From Cohnella sp. AR92 (GTDB lineage: Bacteria > Bacillota > Bacilli > Paenibacillales > Paenibacillaceae): DNA of 64,000 bases. Made by a program: the position numbers and the translations under genes. This document shows positions 41,549 through 50,931 of the stretch, piece after piece. The DNA lies in contig NZ_RZJR01000007.1 of the NCBI RefSeq assembly GCF_003990975.1, positions 187,079 to 251,078 on the forward strand, read 5' to 3'. The notes beneath the pieces were generated by a model. The model did no database searches. It saw only the letters and a list, made by a program, of their open reading frames with translations, and was not told where the DNA came from. The stretch's first letter is position 1; each line of letters starts with the position of its first letter.

Positions 41549-44500
41549 CTAATTCGTCAATCGAATGTTATCCACTTGGAAGTCAGGAGCCCAAGCCATC
41601 GCGTTGCCGACTGCCCGGAAGGAGATCTCGATGGACGTGACCGAAGTGCGGAACGCCCATGAAGAGATATCGGCGGAGATCGCGTTCCAACGATCCGGCG
41701 TCATTTTCGATGCATAGACGAAGCTCTCGCCGCCGCTGCGAAGCGTGACGCGCGTCTCGTAAGTTGCGTTCGGGACGCCCCCGTAAGAGTCGATGTCGTA
41801 CGCAAGCTTGCTGCCGCCGCTCAAGTCGAGAGGCTTCGCAAGCGTCAGCTTCACCGTTCTCCAAGCATCGGCGGCCACGGCCGACGAATGCGCGGCCAGG
41901 GCATATTGCCCCTGGCTCGGCGTCGTCGGCCCGTTCGCGAACGAGGTGACCGATGCGACGCTGGCGGTGTTCTCGCCGGCGGTCCAGCCCTGAGTGTCGC
42001 CATTCTCGAAGGTGAACGGCAGGCTGACGGGAATGACCTTTGCCTTCAGAACGAACGAGAATTTCCGCTCCTCGTATGTCGCCTTCAGGACGGCGTCCGC
42101 ATCTTCTTGAGGAACGTATCCCGCCACCTCGAGCGTGAAGGTCTGGCTCTCCTCCGTGCCGAGATTGTTCAGCTTGAGCTTCGCGGGCTTCACGCTAAGC
42201 CCTCCAACCGCCTCAATCTCAAGCTTCTTGCTCAGCTTATCCGAGCCATGGTTCGTTACGGTGAGGCTGATCTGCGATCCCGCTTCCAGCTCCTCGGAGA
42301 GCGCCTTGGCGTTCGCCTCCAGATTCGGAAGCTTCGAATCGGTCTTGACGTTCTTCTCGAACGCCGCCCCGTCGATCCGAAGCTCGCCCTTCCACGGCGC
42401 TCCTCCCTCGGAACGAACCCAGATTTTCACGCGATCGATCGCTCTTGCGCCATCCCATCCCTTGAGAGGAAGGGCAAGCTGCTGCCATCCTGCCGTCGGA
42501 TCCAGCTTCGCGGTTCCTTCAACGCTGCCGGTTCCGCTGTAGGCGATGAACTTCGCGTAATAGGATAGCTTCGGATTGGCGTTCGGGATCTGAACGGCGG
42601 CCGTGAAGTAAGGCGCCTTATTCGCGTCCACGGGAGTCGCGAACGTCTTCTGCACGCCGGCCCAGTTCAAGCCGTAAGCGCTGTTCACCGTTGCGGACAG
42701 ATAGCCGTTCCCTTCGAATGCGTCTCCCGCGACGGCTTTAACCGAGCTGACTTCATCGGAGGCCGCGAACCCGTCGACGCTGCCGTCTTCGAAGCTTCCG
42801 ACCGCGATCGTTTTCTTATCGCTCTTATCCGACGCGACGAACTCCAGGCCGTTCATCTCCGGAAGGGACCGATCCGCGAGCTGCGACGGATCGAAGCCGG
42901 GAATCGCGTCCGCCCAATCCGAGATGCCGATAATGGCCTTAGCGAACTCTGTTGCTTCAAGCGACTTCTCCGTGTCGATGTACTTGAACACGTCGTAGAT
43001 CGCCTTATGCTCGCCCGGCGTGACGACGGTTCCCGGCGCGTGCTTCCACAAGCCGAGGTTCAGGCCGCCTTCCTCCCCGTGATCGACGTGGCGGTGCAGA
43101 ATGAACGCGTCGATGCCGTCCAAGAACCGAATCTTGTAGTAGGCATAAGCATAAGCGGCCGCTTGGATCTTCTGATCCTCCTCCGAGTTGCTCAAGCTGT
43201 GGAAGCCTTGCTCCGAGAGGATAATCCGGCGCATCGCCCCATCATAGAGGTAATTCGGCTGCTTCATATAATCCACGAGCACATCCAGGTTCTTGAACGT
43301 GATCCGCTTCGTCTGGAACGATTCCGTCGCCGTCTCGTCGTTCCAGAACTGAGGATCGAACAAGTCCTCCGGATAAGGATGGAACGCCAGGTTCCAGTTG
43401 AAGTCGCCTTCGGCCTTCGTCAGCTCGTTCAGACGGTCGACGATCGCCTTGTTGTCGTACTTCCAGAGCGAGTCGCCGTCCAAGTTCTCGTCCCAGAAGT
43501 GGTCCAGCGACACGTACGTTCTGGCGTTGGCGTATGCGGTCTTCACGATCGTGTCGATCAAGCGCAGTGTCTGGGCATACTCCTGCACGTATTCATCCAG
43601 CTTCTTCGGCCCCATGTTGTTCCAGACCATGTTCTGGCCGATCTCGTTGCCGACGATATAATTGACCGCCCGGCCATGCTCCTGGCTTGGCATCGAATAG
43701 CGCTCGGCCAGGAACTTGGTCGTCGCCTTCACGTACTCCACGCCGACCGCATTGGACGTGTTCAGCGCATAGACCGTGCCGCCCGGCCGGGAATCGGGAT
43801 GGATCAGGTACTCGTTCGCCGAGTTGGAGTCCTTCGTGTTGTACATGATCAGGATCAGCGAGACGAGAATCCCGTTGTCGGACAAGCTCTTGACCTGGCG
43901 GTCGAGCGCTTCGATCCGATCCTTGCGCAGATAGTAGCTCTTGCCTTCGACGACGTACTCGATCGTGTTGGCCGGGTTGCTGTTCGTCTTGTACGTCAGC
44001 TCGTTATAGGCGACATTCAGCGCCGCATGGCTGATGCCGAGCTCCTGCGCGTCTCCCGTCATCTGAACCTGCAAGCCCTTGATGCTCTTGGCCGTCGGGA
44101 ACGGCTCCCGGTTGCCGGAGATGGCCTCCGGGTTGGACACGTATTGCGGCGCGGCCACTAGCGCGTATTCTCCATCCTCCGATTTGGCCGCGACGGCAAA
44201 CTTGGAGTACAACCGGCTTCTCGCCCCATCGTTCAGATCCGTCTCGAATCGGAATGCTTCCGAGAGCGCCGAGCTAGCCAGCGGCTCCTTCGAGGATAGG
44301 ACCGTCTTCGCATCCTCGTAAGTCGCGAGCTCGAACAGATAGAGGTTCGCGTCCGGATTCGCGGCTACGAATGACGGCTTCACCGTGCCGGCGATCTCGA
44401 TTCGGCCGGCGTCCGCGAGAAGGGCCTGTGCCGTTCCGTCATAAGGTTTCTCAAGCACAGGCAGCATTTTCGGACGGATCTGGTCGATACCGATCGTCCC

Positions 44501-45526
44501 TTCCTTTGCCGGAATAAGGAACCGGAACGCCGTCACCGTGCCGCTCCACTCCGAGCGGTCCGAGAAGTTGAAGTCCTGGGTGAACGTCCCCGATGAAGGG
44601 ATGGCGAACGTCTTCGCCTGCTCCTCGTTCCAGTCGCCCCCTGCGTACTTCCATTGCATCGTCAGCTCGCTCGCCCCCGTCCCGTTCGTCATCGTTACCG
44701 ACAGACCGTTGCGCTTCGAGGTGTCCAGCGTCAGGTCAGGCGACTCCAGTACGCCCTCGTCGCCGGCTATCGCGTAGCGGAGAATCCCTCCTGCCGACTC
44801 GACCGTTCCGTTCGGAGAGGCGAAGCCTTCCGTATCGCCCTCCGCGCTGAAGGTAAGGTCAAGTACGTTAGTCGCGCTTAAAGAGTCGATCTGGAACCGG
44901 CCGTCCCAATAATCGTAGCCCGGCGCCCCCGGAGCGACTCCGTCCAGATCGAAGTTCTGCATGAAGGAGATCTCGATCCGGGACACGGCGCCGCGCCCTT
45001 CCCAATCCCCAAGACGGATGAACACCCGGCTCCAGCTGTCATGCTCGATCTTGGCTATGCTCTCGTAGGTGTCGTCTCCGCTGTGCAGCGTTATTTTCAT
45101 CATGTAATCGACCGCCTGCCATCCCCAGCTGTTCGCCGCGAAGGCGAGATAGCGGTAGTCGGACAGATCCAGCGGCTCGGAATAGTCCCGATAGATCGTC
45201 CTCCATTCGTATACCTTGACCGGCTTGGGCACCTGCTCCAGTACGCCGGCTCCCTCATAGGGGGAATTAGGCCCGTTCAGGATGCTTGTCTTGAATGCGA
45301 CGCTTTGGGTGTTCGTTCCGGGCTTCCACTCCGCTACGCTCTCCGCGGTATTAAAGCCGTCGATCAGCTTGGCGGGAAGCAAATCCTGCCCGGTAAAGAC
45401 ATTAGAGGATGGCTTCAGCTCAGGATCGTAAGAGCCTGCCGATACGGCGGCGGCGAGCAGAAGCTGAAGCAGCAGAATAGCGGACAGGAAGGCGGAAACC
45501 TTGCTAAGCCTGTTTGGACGTGACAT
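41549..45526 (-). CDS. Giant secreted DUF5722-like glycosidase candidate
   Basis: 1325 residues, exported by a signal peptide (1-30, AFLSAILLLQLLLAAAVSA) and without sortase motif or LysM. Discoidin/CBM-like beta-sandwiches occupy about 40-230, 240-370 and 920-1325 (the last with WRTVKLTLAKPLDLSGGSKL). The central part resembles DUF5722 (from memory): DNGILVSLILIMYNTKDSNS, NYIVGNEIGQNMVW, NWNLAFHPYPEDLF and RRIILSEQGFHSLS. The NE in VGNEIG and the E in LSEQGF fit the acid/base and nucleophile of clan-A retaining glycosidases. It probably cuts polysaccharide outside the cell for the importers nearby. AAGGAGG precedes the ATG; operator AAGTATACTT and a cre box are upstream. Confidence 0.75.
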   Translation of the reverse strand: MSRPNRLSKVSAFLSAILLLQLLLAAAVSAGSYDPELKPSSNVFTGQDLLPAKLIDGFNTAESVAEWKPGTNTQSVAFKTSILNGPNSPYEGAGVLEQVPKPVKVYEWRTIYRDYSEPLDLSDYRYLAFAANSWGWQAVDYMMKITLHSGDDTYESIAKIEHDSWSRVFIRLGDWEGRGAVSRIEISFMQNFDLDGVAPGAPGYDYWDGRFQIDSLSATNVLDLTFSAEGDTEGFASPNGTVESAGGILRYAIAGDEGVLESPDLTLDTSKRNGLSVTMTNGTGASELTMQWKYAGGDWNEEQAKTFAIPSSGTFTQDFNFSDRSEWSGTVTAFRFLIPAKEGTIGIDQIRPKMLPVLEKPYDGTAQALLADAGRIEIAGTVKPSFVAANPDANLYLFELATYEDAKTVLSSKEPLASSALSEAFRFETDLNDGARSRLYSKFAVAAKSEDGEYALVAAPQYVSNPEAISGNREPFPTAKSIKGLQVQMTGDAQELGISHAALNVAYNELTYKTNSNPANTIEYVVEGKSYYLRKDRIEALDRQVKSLSDNGILVSLILIMYNTKDSNSANEYLIHPDSRPGGTVYALNTSNAVGVEYVKATTKFLAERYSMPSQEHGRAVNYIVGNEIGQNMVWNNMGPKKLDEYVQEYAQTLRLIDTIVKTAYANARTYVSLDHFWDENLDGDSLWKYDNKAIVDRLNELTKAEGDFNWNLAFHPYPEDLFDPQFWNDETATESFQTKRITFKNLDVLVDYMKQPNYLYDGAMRRIILSEQGFHSLSNSEEDQKIQAAAYAYAYYKIRFLDGIDAFILHRHVDHGEEGGLNLGLWKHAPGTVVTPGEHKAIYDVFKYIDTEKSLEATEFAKAIIGISDWADAIPGFDPSQLADRSLPEMNGLEFVASDKSDKKTIAVGSFEDGSVDGFAASDEVSSVKAVAGDAFEGNGYLSATVNSAYGLNWAGVQKTFATPVDANKAPYFTAAVQIPNANPKLSYYAKFIAYSGTGSVEGTAKLDPTAGWQQLALPLKGWDGARAIDRVKIWVRSEGGAPWKGELRIDGAAFEKNVKTDSKLPNLEANAKALSEELEAGSQISLTVTNHGSDKLSKKLEIEAVGGLSVKPAKLKLNNLGTEESQTFTLEVAGYVPQEDADAVLKATYEERKFSFVLKAKVIPVSLPFTFENGDTQGWTAGENTASVASVTSFANGPTTPSQGQYALAAHSSAVAADAWRTVKLTLAKPLDLSGGSKLAYDIDSYGGVPNATYETRVTLRSGGESFVYASKMTPDRWNAISADISSWAFRTSVTSIEISFRAVGNAMAWAPDFQVDNIRLTN

Positions 45527-45649
45527 GAGTAACCTCCTTGAATGGTTGGAATTTAGAAGGCGGATTCTGGCACTTCGAATGGCAAAGCGAATCGATAAGG
45601 CCGGTTGGCAAGTTCTCGATCAAGTCACCTCCAATCGGACAAACGACAG

Positions 45650-45663
45650 GGGAAGCGCTTGCA
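45650..45663 (-). promoter_or_regulatory. cre-like site upstream of the secreted glycosidase gene
   Basis: GGGAAGCGCTTGCA matches 11 of 14 positions of the CcpA consensus and has the full AAGCGCTT core. It lies about 125 bases before the start codon. Confidence 0.45.
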
Positions 45664-45684
45664 AATTATACATTGATGATTATT

Positions 45685-45694
45685 AAGTATACTT
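45685..45694. promoter_or_regulatory. Exact operator palindrome AAGTATACTT upstream of the secreted glycosidase gene
   Basis: Perfect copy of the palindrome found at the GntR gene, about 160 bases before the 41549-45526 start codon, in an AT-rich region containing TATTAAGTATAC and TAATATATAC. It links this gene to the GntR regulon. Confidence 0.7.
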
Positions 45695-45742
45695 TCAAGT
45701 GTAATATATACGTTGTGTTGAATATTTTCAAGTGGAGAATAT

Positions 45743-45783
45743 AAAAAAAGACTTTGCCCCTCATAAGGAATAGGCAAAGTCTT
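45743..45783 (-). terminator. Terminator of the 45.8-49.1 kb importer operon
   Basis: AAGACTTTGCC and GGCAAAGTCTT pair perfectly over 11 bp; the minus strand continues with a run of seven T. It lies 47 bases after the stop codon of the MalG-like permease. Confidence 0.9.
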
Positions 45784-45829
45784 CCGGCATAACGGTAGAG
45801 AGTATTCGATTCTTAGAGCCTCGCCAGGG

Positions 45830-46654
45830 TTATCCCTTGACCGCGCCCATCGTAATCCCTTGGGTGAACGCCTTCTGGAACAGCAGGAAGACGCAGATCA
45901 TCGGAATCGACGCCATGAGAGCCCCGGCCATCAGCACTCCGTAAGGCGTCGTGTATTCCCCCTTCAACGTCGCGACCCCGAGCGGAAGCGTCATCATCGG
46001 AGTCGAACGAGTGATGATCAATTGGCTGAAATAATCGTTCCACGCATTGATGAACGTGAAGATGGCAAGCGCTCCGATCGCCGGCTTCAGTAGAGGCAGT
46101 ATAATGCGGCTGAAAAGCCGAAGCTCCGAGCAGCCGTCCATCTTGGCGGCTTCGATCAGCTCGCTCGGGAGAGTCTGGGCGAATTGCTTCATGAGGAAGA
46201 TGCCGAACGGCCACCCGATGGCGGGAAGGATCAGCCCCTTGTACGAATCGATCCAGCCGAAATCCGCGAGCATCGTAAACAGCGGAACGAGGATGACCTG
46301 CTTCGGCAACGCCATCGCCGTAACGAACGCGGTAAAGACGATCTTCCGGCCGGGGAACGATTTCTTCGCGAGAACGTACCCCGCCATGGAGGCGACGAGA
46401 CAGACGCCGGCCATCTCCCCGCACGAGATGAAGAAGCTGTTGAAGGTCCAGCGCCAGACCGGATTCTTGAACAGGTCGACATAGTTCTGCACGGTTGGCT
46501 CGAGCGGGAACCACTCGGGCGGGATGGAGACCGCCACGGTCTGGATTTTGAAAGACCCCGTTAGGATCCAATAGAACGGGAAGGCGAACAGCAGAGCGGC
46601 GACGACAAGCAGCAGGTTGGACGCCGCGCTTCTGGATCGTTCGTAAATCGTCAT
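45830..46654 (-). CDS. CUT1 sugar ABC transporter permease (MalG type)
   Basis: 274 residues with six membrane segments (LLLVVAALLFAFPFYWILTG at the N terminus) and the EAA loop SELIEAAKMDGCSELRLFSR. Typical C-terminal LLFQKAFTQGITMGAVKG. AGGAGG lies 6 bases before the ATG. Last gene of binding protein - MalF - MalG; 10 bp after the MalF-like gene. ATPase not encoded nearby. Confidence 0.93.
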   Translation of the reverse strand: MTIYERSRSAASNLLLVVAALLFAFPFYWILTGSFKIQTVAVSIPPEWFPLEPTVQNYVDLFKNPVWRWTFNSFFISCGEMAGVCLVASMAGYVLAKKSFPGRKIVFTAFVTAMALPKQVILVPLFTMLADFGWIDSYKGLILPAIGWPFGIFLMKQFAQTLPSELIEAAKMDGCSELRLFSRIILPLLKPAIGALAIFTFINAWNDYFSQLIITRSTPMMTLPLGVATLKGEYTTPYGVLMAGALMASIPMICVFLLFQKAFTQGITMGAVKG

Positions 46655-46664
46655 GCCGTACCTC

Positions 46665-47561
46665 CTAGTACTCGACGTTGCTGCCTAAATATTTGAACTG
46701 CACGACGGAGATCAATCCGATGACGACGGCCAGAAGGACTCCCATCGCGGCGGCAACCCCGAAGCTTCCCAGCATGAAGGCTTGTTCGTAGACTCCGTAC
46801 ATTACGGTGGAAGTCGCATACATCGGGCCGCCGGAAGTTAGCAGCTGGATAATGGCGAACACCTGGAAGGTGCTGATCGTCGTCATGACGATCACATATA
46901 GATTCGTCGGCATCAGCATCGGCCAGATGATCCGGCGGAAGATCTGCCCGGAGGAGGCGCGGTCGATCTGGGCGGCTTCGATATAGGAGGCGGGAATATT
47001 GCCGAGGGAAGCGACGTACAGAATGATCGGCTGGCCGACGGATGTCGTGATGAGGACGAGCACGATGGCCAGAAGGGCCGTCCGGGTATCCCCGAGCCAA
47101 GCGATGGGCTCCAGACCGAACAGGCTGGTGACATAGTTCAATATTCCGAAGTTCGGATCGTAGATCATGGCCCAGACGACGGTAATGCTGACAACGGAAG
47201 AAACGACCGGCAGGTAGAAGATCCCCCGGAATAGGGAGCGCAGGAACTCCGGTTTCTTGTAGATGTTCATCGCGACGAAGATGGAGAATAGAATGACGAG
47301 AGGAACCGCGATGACGACGATCAACATGGTATTTCTCATCGAATGAAGGAAATTCTCGTCGTTCAGCAGGTAATCGTAATTCCGCAAACCGACGAATTCG
47401 AATTTGTTGAGCGTGTACGTGAAGAAGCTGATGTAGACTCCTTTGACCATCGGATAAGCTACGAACAGCAGAAAGAATCCAAGCGCGGGAAGCAGGAACA
47501 GGTAACTGGTCAACCAGTCGCGCTTGATATAAGGACTCGTCTTGCGCAAGGCTGCGAACAT
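46665..47561 (-). CDS. CUT1 sugar ABC transporter permease (MalF type)
   Basis: 298 residues with six membrane segments (YLFLLPALGFFLLFVAYPMV first), KGVYISFFTYTLNKFEFVGL and EAA loop PASYIEAAQIDRASSGQIFR; the usual A-x-x-D-G-A reads A-Q-I-D-R-A here. Ordinary length, i.e. no propeller extension, which sharpens the contrast with 28474-30390. AAGGGAAG precedes the ATG. Second gene of the operon. Confidence 0.93.
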   Translation of the reverse strand: MFAALRKTSPYIKRDWLTSYLFLLPALGFFLLFVAYPMVKGVYISFFTYTLNKFEFVGLRNYDYLLNDENFLHSMRNTMLIVVIAVPLVILFSIFVAMNIYKKPEFLRSLFRGIFYLPVVSSVVSITVVWAMIYDPNFGILNYVTSLFGLEPIAWLGDTRTALLAIVLVLITTSVGQPIILYVASLGNIPASYIEAAQIDRASSGQIFRRIIWPMLMPTNLYVIVMTTISTFQVFAIIQLLTSGGPMYATSTVMYGVYEQAFMLGSFGVAAAMGVLLAVVIGLISVVQFKYLGSNVEY

Positions 47562-47591
47562 GCCGGAACTTCCCTTCTTATCCCGCGGCGA

Positions 47592-47622
47592 GGAACGGCG
47601 CGGCTAGCCGCGGGACCGTTCC
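47592..47622 (-). other. Stem-loop between binding-protein and permease genes
   Basis: GGAACGG (47592-47598) and CCGTTCC (47616-47622) form the outer stem, with CGGC/GCCG inside; an alternative CCCGCGGC/GCCGCGGG pairing overlaps it. No T-run. Position between lipoprotein stop and MalF start suggests 3'-end stabilisation of the binding-protein mRNA. Confidence 0.6.
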
Positions 47623-47640
47623 TTGCGTTCGGGTCGGTCG

Positions 47641-49050
47641 TTATTTGGTTGCGGCTTTGGAGGCGTCCGCTTTGGCTCTGGCGATCGCTTCGTTCGCTTT
47701 GGACGCGAAGCTGTCCAGCGCTTCCTTGCCCGTTGCCGCTCCTAACAAAGCGCGCTGCAATTCGGGGAACCAGGAAGTGCGGATCTCCGCATAGCCGTCC
47801 GCGATCGTCGGCGCATCGGTAATGAATTGGCGCGCCAGCTCCGAATACGCATATTCCGGATCGTCGTACAGGCCGGTGATCGAATTGCGAACCGAGAGTC
47901 CCCCGGTCTGAAGCAGGTTCTTCTTCCCGTATTCCGGATCGTTGGCCATGAAGTCGATGAATGTCTTGGCCGCCTTGATCTTCGCCTCGTCTCCGTTATC
48001 GAAGATGGCCATGCCGCCCAGATACGGCTCCAGCTTCGGCTTGGAACCGTCCGGAGTCGGGAACGGAAGCAGAACTTCCTCGAACTCCGTCTTCTTGTTC
48101 GGCACGTTCTGCGCCTTGAGCACGGCGGAATAGTTGATGGTGAACGCCAGCTTGCCTTGCAGGAACAGATCGTTCACGTCGGCAGCGGCGAGCGAGGCCG
48201 AGCCCGGCACGACGAGCTTGTCCTTCTGCGCTTGCACGATCCAATCGAGCGCTTGGGCCGCGCCGTCCGTGTTGATCGCGACCGCGCTGTTGTCTTCATT
48301 GAGGAATCGGGTCGCGCCAAGGTTCGCGATATAGGCGCGGGTTCCCTGATCGCCCGCCTGGCTCTTCGCGTAGAACCCGGAAGGAATGACGTCAGGGGCT
48401 TTTTCTTTGACCGCCTGCAGGGCTTTCTTGTATTCGTCGACCGTCCAAGTCCGGTCCGGCCTGTCCAGCGGCAGCAGGTCCAATGTGCCTATTTTCTCGA
48501 ATACCGTCTTGTTGACGGCCATCATGAAAGGAGCCGTATTGATCGGGTACATATACGTCTTATCCCCGACCATGGATTGCTTCCAGAACGCGTCCGGGAT
48601 ATCGCTTCGCGCCTCGGCCGTCACCATGTCGTCGAGCGGAGCGAGCAGGTCCTTCTTCGCCCAATCGATAATGCGGCCCGGCGCGTCGTAGATCACGTCG
48701 GGGGCCGAGTTCGTGGCGATCGCGACGTTCAGCTTCTCCGGTCCTCCGTCGAAGGTAATCATCTCTAGGTTCACTTTGATTTCGGGGTGTTTCTGGTTGA
48801 AAGCGGCGATGATTTGCTTCTCGTACTTCCCGACTTCCCCGTCAAGAGCTTGGAAGTTCGGGAAGTTCCACCAGGTAATCTCCACGGGCTTGGTAGCGGC
48901 CGCCGTCGATTCCGAGCCTGAAGGCGAGGCGGAAGGCGAGGCTGGCGTCGCGTTCTCCGCGTTATTGTTCGAGCTGCATGCCGTTAAGAGCGCGCCGGAT
49001 AAGGCGACGACGATACCGGCGGTGAGCGTTTTGCGCAAGCTGCTAAACAT
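47641..49050 (-). CDS. CUT1 ABC transporter sugar-binding lipoprotein
   Basis: 469 residues. Lipobox L22-T-A-C25, followed by a short Ser/Ala/Pro/Glu-rich linker. The extracellular-solute-binding family 1 fold shows EITWWNFPNFQALDGEVGKY, AAFNQKHPEIKVNLEMIT and NSAPDVIYDAPG. Substrate unknown; likely an oligosaccharide or glycoside. AGGGGG lies 6 bases before the ATG. First gene of the operon, divergent from the YesN/YesM-type regulators at 49269, which probably control it. Confidence 0.92.
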   Translation of the reverse strand: MFSSLRKTLTAGIVVALSGALLTACSSNNNAENATPASPSASPSGSESTAAATKPVEITWWNFPNFQALDGEVGKYEKQIIAAFNQKHPEIKVNLEMITFDGGPEKLNVAIATNSAPDVIYDAPGRIIDWAKKDLLAPLDDMVTAEARSDIPDAFWKQSMVGDKTYMYPINTAPFMMAVNKTVFEKIGTLDLLPLDRPDRTWTVDEYKKALQAVKEKAPDVIPSGFYAKSQAGDQGTRAYIANLGATRFLNEDNSAVAINTDGAAQALDWIVQAQKDKLVVPGSASLAAADVNDLFLQGKLAFTINYSAVLKAQNVPNKKTEFEEVLLPFPTPDGSKPKLEPYLGGMAIFDNGDEAKIKAAKTFIDFMANDPEYGKKNLLQTGGLSVRNSITGLYDDPEYAYSELARQFITDAPTIADGYAEIRTSWFPELQRALLGAATGKEALDSFASKANEAIARAKADASKAATK

Positions 49051-49268
49051 GGATATCCCCCTTGTTCGTTGTTGGCAAGGACTTCCGGATTGCCCTTCCC
49101 GCTCTCAGCATAGGCTAACCGCCCTCGTGCCGAGAATCCCCTTCGTTTTACATTCATGGCTCATATTTGACCTCTTGTTTTTCCCAGCCGTTTTACATGG
49201 CTTTAACGCTTTGAGCGAAATCTATTTGTTGTATAATTAATGTTATATTAACTGACAAGGAGCACAAC

Positions 49269-50927
49269 ATGCACAAGCTTATGATCGTGGAGGATGAGCC
49301 TATCATTCGCGCAGGACTTAAGCATTACTTCCCCTGGCAGGAGTTAGGCGTGCATGAGATCGTGGATGCGGAGAACGGCCGCGAGGGTGTCGAAGTCGCT
49401 CTTCTTGCCCGCCCCGACCTGGTCATTACCGACATTCGGATGCCCGAGATGGACGGGCTGGAGATGATCGAACGGCTGCGCGGCGAGCTGCCGGACACCC
49501 TGTTTATCATTCTGACCGGACACGGCGACCTTCAATTCGCGCAGAAGGCCATTCGGCTGGGCGGCGTTCGAAATTATCTGCTTAAGCCGCTGGAATACGA
49601 AGAGAGCTATGCCACCGTCGTGGAATGCTTAAAGGAGATCGAGTCGCGCAAGCGGGAACGGGAAAGCCGGCGCAAGCTGGAGACGGAAGTCCGGGCATTC
49701 GGGAAGGTCAGGGACGACAGCCTGTTCAAGCTTCTTCTGGAGGAAGGGGACGCCTCGGACGGAGACCGTCAGGAGCGCCTGAGCCGGTGGGAGGAATCCG
49801 GAATGCTGTACTATCCCGCCGTATTGACGGCGATCCCCCGCCGCTATCCGATGGGCCGCGGCCGAGAAGCTTGGAAGCGCTTCGCAAAGGAACGAGTCAA
49901 GGAGCTCGCGGCCGAAGCTCTCGGGTTAGGCAAGGTCCATCGGCTCCTGTCTTACTCGTACCAGTCCAAATTATACCTGATCGCCGTATGCCCCGATCCC
50001 GGCGGAGAACGGCCCTCCGGACTCTATTTCCCTGCCGGCGGCCGAATGAACGAGATTCTCGCCTCGGACGGAGACCTGTCGGGACTCGCCGTATTCGCAT
50101 CGGCGGGCCTGCCGGCGTCCAAGCTGTCCGAGGCGGGGTCTCGGCTTCGCCTTGCGGACAAGTCTCTCTATCGCCGATACTTCGAATCCTCCCGCTTCTT
50201 CTTCCCGCAATCGGATGCGGATGCGGCTGGCGCAAGCTCGGCCGCGCCGTCCCGCCTTCAGCTGGAGGCGGAGGACCGAGCCGAGATTCGATCCTGCCTG
50301 GAGAACGGCAGCGAAGCGGATACGAGACGATTGATGAACCGGTTCTCGGAGCGCGTTCAGTCCAAGGAAGCCCGCGCTTCCGTAGACTCGCTGCTTCTCT
50401 TCCTGCAAGAGCTGATCAACGCGACCCTTCGGTTCGCTCACAAGCACGGGATTCCGGTCGAGGAGATCTACAGCCATAAGCTGATCTCGTTGGCCTTCGC
50501 GGATGATTTCGAGAATTCGGACTCCCTCTTCGACTGGCTGGCGAACTGGGTGCTGGAGCTGAACTCCGCCTATCGGACTCGTTCCTCGAGACATCCGCTG
50601 CCGGACACGGCTATTTTCCAACAGATCGAGAGCTTTATCCTTCAGCACATGGAGCAGGACATCACGCTCCAGACGATTGCGGATCGCTTCTTCTATAACC
50701 CGTCCTATCTGAGTCGGCTGTTCAAGAGCAAGCTTAACAAGAACTACTTGAGCTTCGCGACCGAGATCCGCATCCGATACGCGCAGCAATGCCTAATGGA
50801 TCCGAAGTACCTGGTGACGGACGTATGCGTGATGTGCGGCTACAAGAGCTACAAGCACTTCGTAAAGACCTTTCGAACGGTGACCGGCAAGACGCCGACC
50901 GAATATCGCAAACAGTTAGGATTGTGA
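49269..50927 (+). CDS. YesN-type response regulator (REC + AraC HTH)
   Basis: 552 residues. Receiver domain at the N terminus with the acidic pair E8-D9, phospho-acceptor D55 in LVITDIRMPEMDG and signal K in NYLLKPLEY; a middle region (about 120-430) of the kind found in YesN proteins; and a C-terminal AraC double helix-turn-helix (ITLQTIADRFFYNPSYLSRL, FKSKLNKNYL and VTDVCVMCGYKSYKHFVKTF). It starts with AAGGAG and ends 4 bp before the kinase gene. Divergent from the importer at 49050, its likely target. Confidence 0.93.
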   Translation: MHKLMIVEDEPIIRAGLKHYFPWQELGVHEIVDAENGREGVEVALLARPDLVITDIRMPEMDGLEMIERLRGELPDTLFIILTGHGDLQFAQKAIRLGGVRNYLLKPLEYEESYATVVECLKEIESRKRERESRRKLETEVRAFGKVRDDSLFKLLLEEGDASDGDRQERLSRWEESGMLYYPAVLTAIPRRYPMGRGREAWKRFAKERVKELAAEALGLGKVHRLLSYSYQSKLYLIAVCPDPGGERPSGLYFPAGGRMNEILASDGDLSGLAVFASAGLPASKLSEAGSRLRLADKSLYRRYFESSRFFFPQSDADAAGASSAAPSRLQLEAEDRAEIRSCLENGSEADTRRLMNRFSERVQSKEARASVDSLLLFLQELINATLRFAHKHGIPVEEIYSHKLISLAFADDFENSDSLFDWLANWVLELNSAYRTRSSRHPLPDTAIFQQIESFILQHMEQDITLQTIADRFFYNPSYLSRLFKSKLNKNYLSFATEIRIRYAQQCLMDPKYLVTDVCVMCGYKSYKHFVKTFRTVTGKTPTEYRKQLGL

Positions 50928-50931
50928 AGCC

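Noticed and set aside
45501-45744. Short plus-strand open frames upstream of the 1325-residue gene
   Set aside because: They cover the operator and promoter region, lack ribosome binding sites and show no protein-like pattern.
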